In this document: piece by piece, positions 62,397 to 64,000 of the stretch
Layout of the letters: each line of letters begins with the position of its first letter
Numbering within the stretch: the stretch's first letter is position 1
Source: Thermohalobaculum sp039816045
GTDB lineage: Bacteria; Pseudomonadota; Alphaproteobacteria; Rhodobacterales; Rhodobacteraceae
Length of the DNA stretch: 64,000 nucleotides
Assembly: GCA_039816045.1 (NCBI GenBank)
Contig: JBCBYB010000009.1
Span: 62,001-126,000 of the forward strand
Reading direction: 5' to 3'
Position numbers and translations under genes: made by a program
The notes under the pieces: model-generated
The model's input: the letters and a program-made list of their open reading frames with translations, nothing else
What the model was told of the DNA's origin: nothing
Databases searched by the model: none

Positions 62397-63371
62397 TCAG
62401 ATGACAATCTTCTCGACCTCGTCGAGCGTCACTTCCTCGCCGGTGCGGTCGTAGAGCTTCGTGGTCCGGGGGCTCGCATGCGCGGCCATCCGCTGGGCGT
62501 GCTCGAGCGAGCCATTGTTAGCGAGGTAGGCCGTGATCCCCGTCGCGCGGAAGGAGTGGTTGCCGACGGGCTGCGCGATCCCCGCGGCTCGCGTCCGCCG
62601 GCGGACCATCTGCCAGGCATGCTGCCGCGTGAACGGCCGCTCCGAGAGCGCGCCCGTCCGACCTTTCGCCGCACGAAAGAGCCAGCCGTCGGGGTCCTCG
62701 CGGAGCCCAGCCGCCTCGATGTAGGCGTCGAGACAGGCCTCGAGCGTGTGATGCACCGGCATCTCATGGACCTTGCCACCTTTTTCGTGGAACCGCAGCC
62801 ACCAGCGCTTGCCGCGCGGCGCGTAGTCCTTCACCCGGCAAGCGAGCGCGGCCGAGATGCGTGCGAAGGAGAAGACCATGAGCGCGATCAGCGCCCGGTC
62901 CCGTAGCCCGACATGCGTCTCGAGCGAAATCGCATCGAGGATCTGGCGCGCCTCCTCAGGGGTAAGGACGGGTGTCTTGCCGACCGCGACCGACTGTTTC
63001 GGCCCGCGCACTGCATGGGCCGGGTTCACGGCGAGGATCTGCCCGGTCACCAGCCAGTCGAAGAGCATTCGGAGCGCGGCCAGGTGCTGCTTGACGGTCG
63101 GTGTCGAGCGGGCGTGACCGAGCGCCTCGATATAGGCGGCGACGTGCAGCGGCTCGATGTCGTCGAGCTCGTCCACCTCGGCGGCATCGCAGAAGGCGAA
63201 GAAGGAACGGCAGGCTCGGAGATAGGCCGCCCGGGTGTTCCGATTGCGGATCGTGACCGCGAAGAATTCGAGAAAGCGCCTCTCGGCGCGCGGCCCCGCA
63301 CTCGCGATCAGGACCGGCGAGCAGACGGAAAGGCTCGAGGCGGCTTCGTCCGCTCTGACGACCTCGCTCAT
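62397..63371 (-). CDS. Tyrosine recombinase/integrase (XerC/D-like)
   Basis: 324-aa site-specific recombinase. The N-terminal SAM-like core-binding domain includes RAAYLRACRSFFAFCDAAEV. Catalytic residues can be placed: Arg171 (FSFARISAALAC), Lys near 197-200 (FHEKGGK), His272-x-x-Arg275 (HSFRATG), His298 and Tyr307 (TKLYDR). Plasmids use such enzymes for dimer resolution or cassette integration. ATG 63371 overlaps the stop of the RHH gene, so it is co-transcribed with the PIN/RHH pair. Confidence 0.9.
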   Translation of the reverse strand: MSEVVRADEAASSLSVCSPVLIASAGPRAERRFLEFFAVTIRNRNTRAAYLRACRSFFAFCDAAEVDELDDIEPLHVAAYIEALGHARSTPTVKQHLAALRMLFDWLVTGQILAVNPAHAVRGPKQSVAVGKTPVLTPEEARQILDAISLETHVGLRDRALIALMVFSFARISAALACRVKDYAPRGKRWWLRFHEKGGKVHEMPVHHTLEACLDAYIEAAGLREDPDGWLFRAAKGRTGALSERPFTRQHAWQMVRRRTRAAGIAQPVGNHSFRATGITAYLANNGSLEHAQRMAAHASPRTTKLYDRTGEEVTLDEVEKIVI

Positions 63372-63625
63372 GATCCAACCTCGTCGCCCCCGACGGGCGG
63401 CACATCAGGGGAGCCGCGCAGCATCGCGATGGCGCGGGCCGGGTCGCCGCCGGCCCCGCGGCGCTCGAAAAATGCGGCCGCGTCCTGCGCGCCAATCTTC
63501 TCGGCGAGTGCCACAGAGATAAACTGGTTGAGAGAGACGCCGTCGCGCTCTGCATAGCGCTCTGCGGCGGCCTTAAGCGACGCCGGCAGATTGAGCGATA
63601 CGCGCGCCTTGGTGGCCTGGGTCAT
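63368..63625 (-). CDS. Ribbon-helix-helix antitoxin (Arc/HicB-like)
   Basis: 85-aa protein: RVSLNLPASLKAAAERYAER and DGVSLNQFISVALAEKIG form an RHH DNA-binding fold, followed by a tail. It follows the PIN gene with an ATGA overlap, so it is likely its antitoxin, in toxin-first order. Confidence 0.8.
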   Translation of the reverse strand: MTQATKARVSLNLPASLKAAAERYAERDGVSLNQFISVALAEKIGAQDAAAFFERRGAGGDPARAIAMLRGSPDVPPVGGDEVGS

Positions 63626-64000
63626 GTCTCTATCCTCCTCAAGGTCTCAGCGGGCGTCAGAAGGTCGAGCCCAAAGCGCGCCGCGGCCGGCGCGAAGTCC
63701 TTCGTGTTGAAGGTCACGATGGCATCGGCCCGTCCGTTGGCCGCGGTCTCGAGCGCCATCTCGTCCTTCGGGTCGGCGAGCTGCGGCCGCCACAGGAAGT
63801 TCAGCTCGACCGGCTCGATCGCGGCGGCGATGTCGCTCAGGAAGGTCGCCAGCGCGGGACGCGTGTGACCTGTCTCGAGCACGAACTCCGCGCGCATCAG
63901 CACCTCCTGATACTCGACGAAGAGCGGCACCGAGCAAAGCCAGACCGCCTCACCGCCGAGGACGCGAACGAGCAGTGCGTTGCTGGCACCATGCCGCGAG
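63622..64000 (-). CDS. PIN-domain (PIN_3) toxin, 5' end outside window
   Basis: At least 125 residues, open at the right edge. Reads SNALLVRVLGGEAVWLCSVP, LFVEYQEVLMR with the conserved Glu, DPKDEMALETAANGRADAIV with acidic residues, and FNTKDFAPAAARFG. This is the PIN_3 (VapC-like) pattern; the first Asp motif lies beyond the window. Confidence 0.78.
   Translation of the reverse strand, partial: SRHGASNALLVRVLGGEAVWLCSVPLFVEYQEVLMRAEFVLETGHTRPALATFLSDIAAAIEPVELNFLWRPQLADPKDEMALETAANGRADAIVTFNTKDFAPAAARFGLDLLTPAETLRRIET

Noticed and set aside
1..64000. CRISPR arrays, tRNA or rRNA genes
   Set aside because: None was found on either strand by eye.

Overview
The window is visibly GC-rich alphaproteobacterial DNA, most like a Rhodobacterales (Roseobacter/Paracoccus-type) conjugative plasmid. 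The grounds are an RPA-family RepA initiator beside an iteron array, a ParAB locus flanked by three identical 16-bp palindromes that look like parS, a complete F-type mating-pair-formation operon, and many plasmid-style toxin-antitoxin (TA) modules. This host assignment is inferred from gene families; no rRNA, tRNA or core gene is present.

Layout. 1-3.5 kb: a siderophore-uptake block (TonB receptor cut by the window edge, AraC regulator, siderophore-interacting protein) and an Uma2 fragment. 3.5-6.7 kb: a DUF1612/HTH regulator, VapBC and a large serine recombinase. 6.7-11.1 kb: replication and partition (parS x2, repA, iteron origin with a DnaA box, parA, parB, parS). 11.1-15.5 kb: an ArdC/ParB-like/Toprim accessory block in which every gene is preceded by its own hairpin leader. 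15.7-18.1 kb: a small metabolic cargo (ArsR-type regulator, NIPSNAP, ABM monooxygenase, EamA exporter). 18.1-19.3 kb: a second VapBC and a small gene with a sequestered ribosome binding site. 19.4-40.9 kb: one long minus-strand tra operon (transcribed L-E-K-B-V-A-DsbC-C-TrbI-S26 peptidase-TrbC/W fusion-U-N-...-F-H-G), nearly every junction overlapping by 1-16 bp. 40.9-42.9 kb: the shared tra promoter region with four TGTWWACA boxes, a catalytically dead serine-recombinase homologue and a FlhC-like protein. 43.0-45.3 kb: two different RES-Xre TA modules. 45.5-47.7 kb: a phospholipase-A2-like/Hint protein with an upstream lipoprotein gene. 47.7-53.5 kb: mostly gene debris (resolvase, GcvT, LysR, AraC, HlyD and IS5 remnants) around an intact SDR and an HXXEE membrane protein. 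53.7-57.5 kb: a large modular protein and a divergent AraC regulator. 57.5-61.4 kb: a decayed IS3 element that cuts off a LysR gene, an aminomethyltransferase gene with an in-frame amber codon, and a DmdA-like gene. 61.7-64 kb: CcdAB, a tyrosine recombinase and a PIN/RHH pair.

How it fits together. RepA-iterons plus ParABS maintain the replicon and at least six TA modules add post-segregational stability. The ArdC block could protect incoming DNA, and the tra operon builds the pilus and type IV channel. No relaxase or coupling protein (TraI/TraD) is in the window, so DNA processing must be encoded outside it or supplied in trans. The dead recombinase and FlhC-like genes sit where a master regulator of transfer would be expected. 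The PLA2-like/Hint protein with its lipoprotein partner is the best candidate for an undescribed effector-immunity pair.
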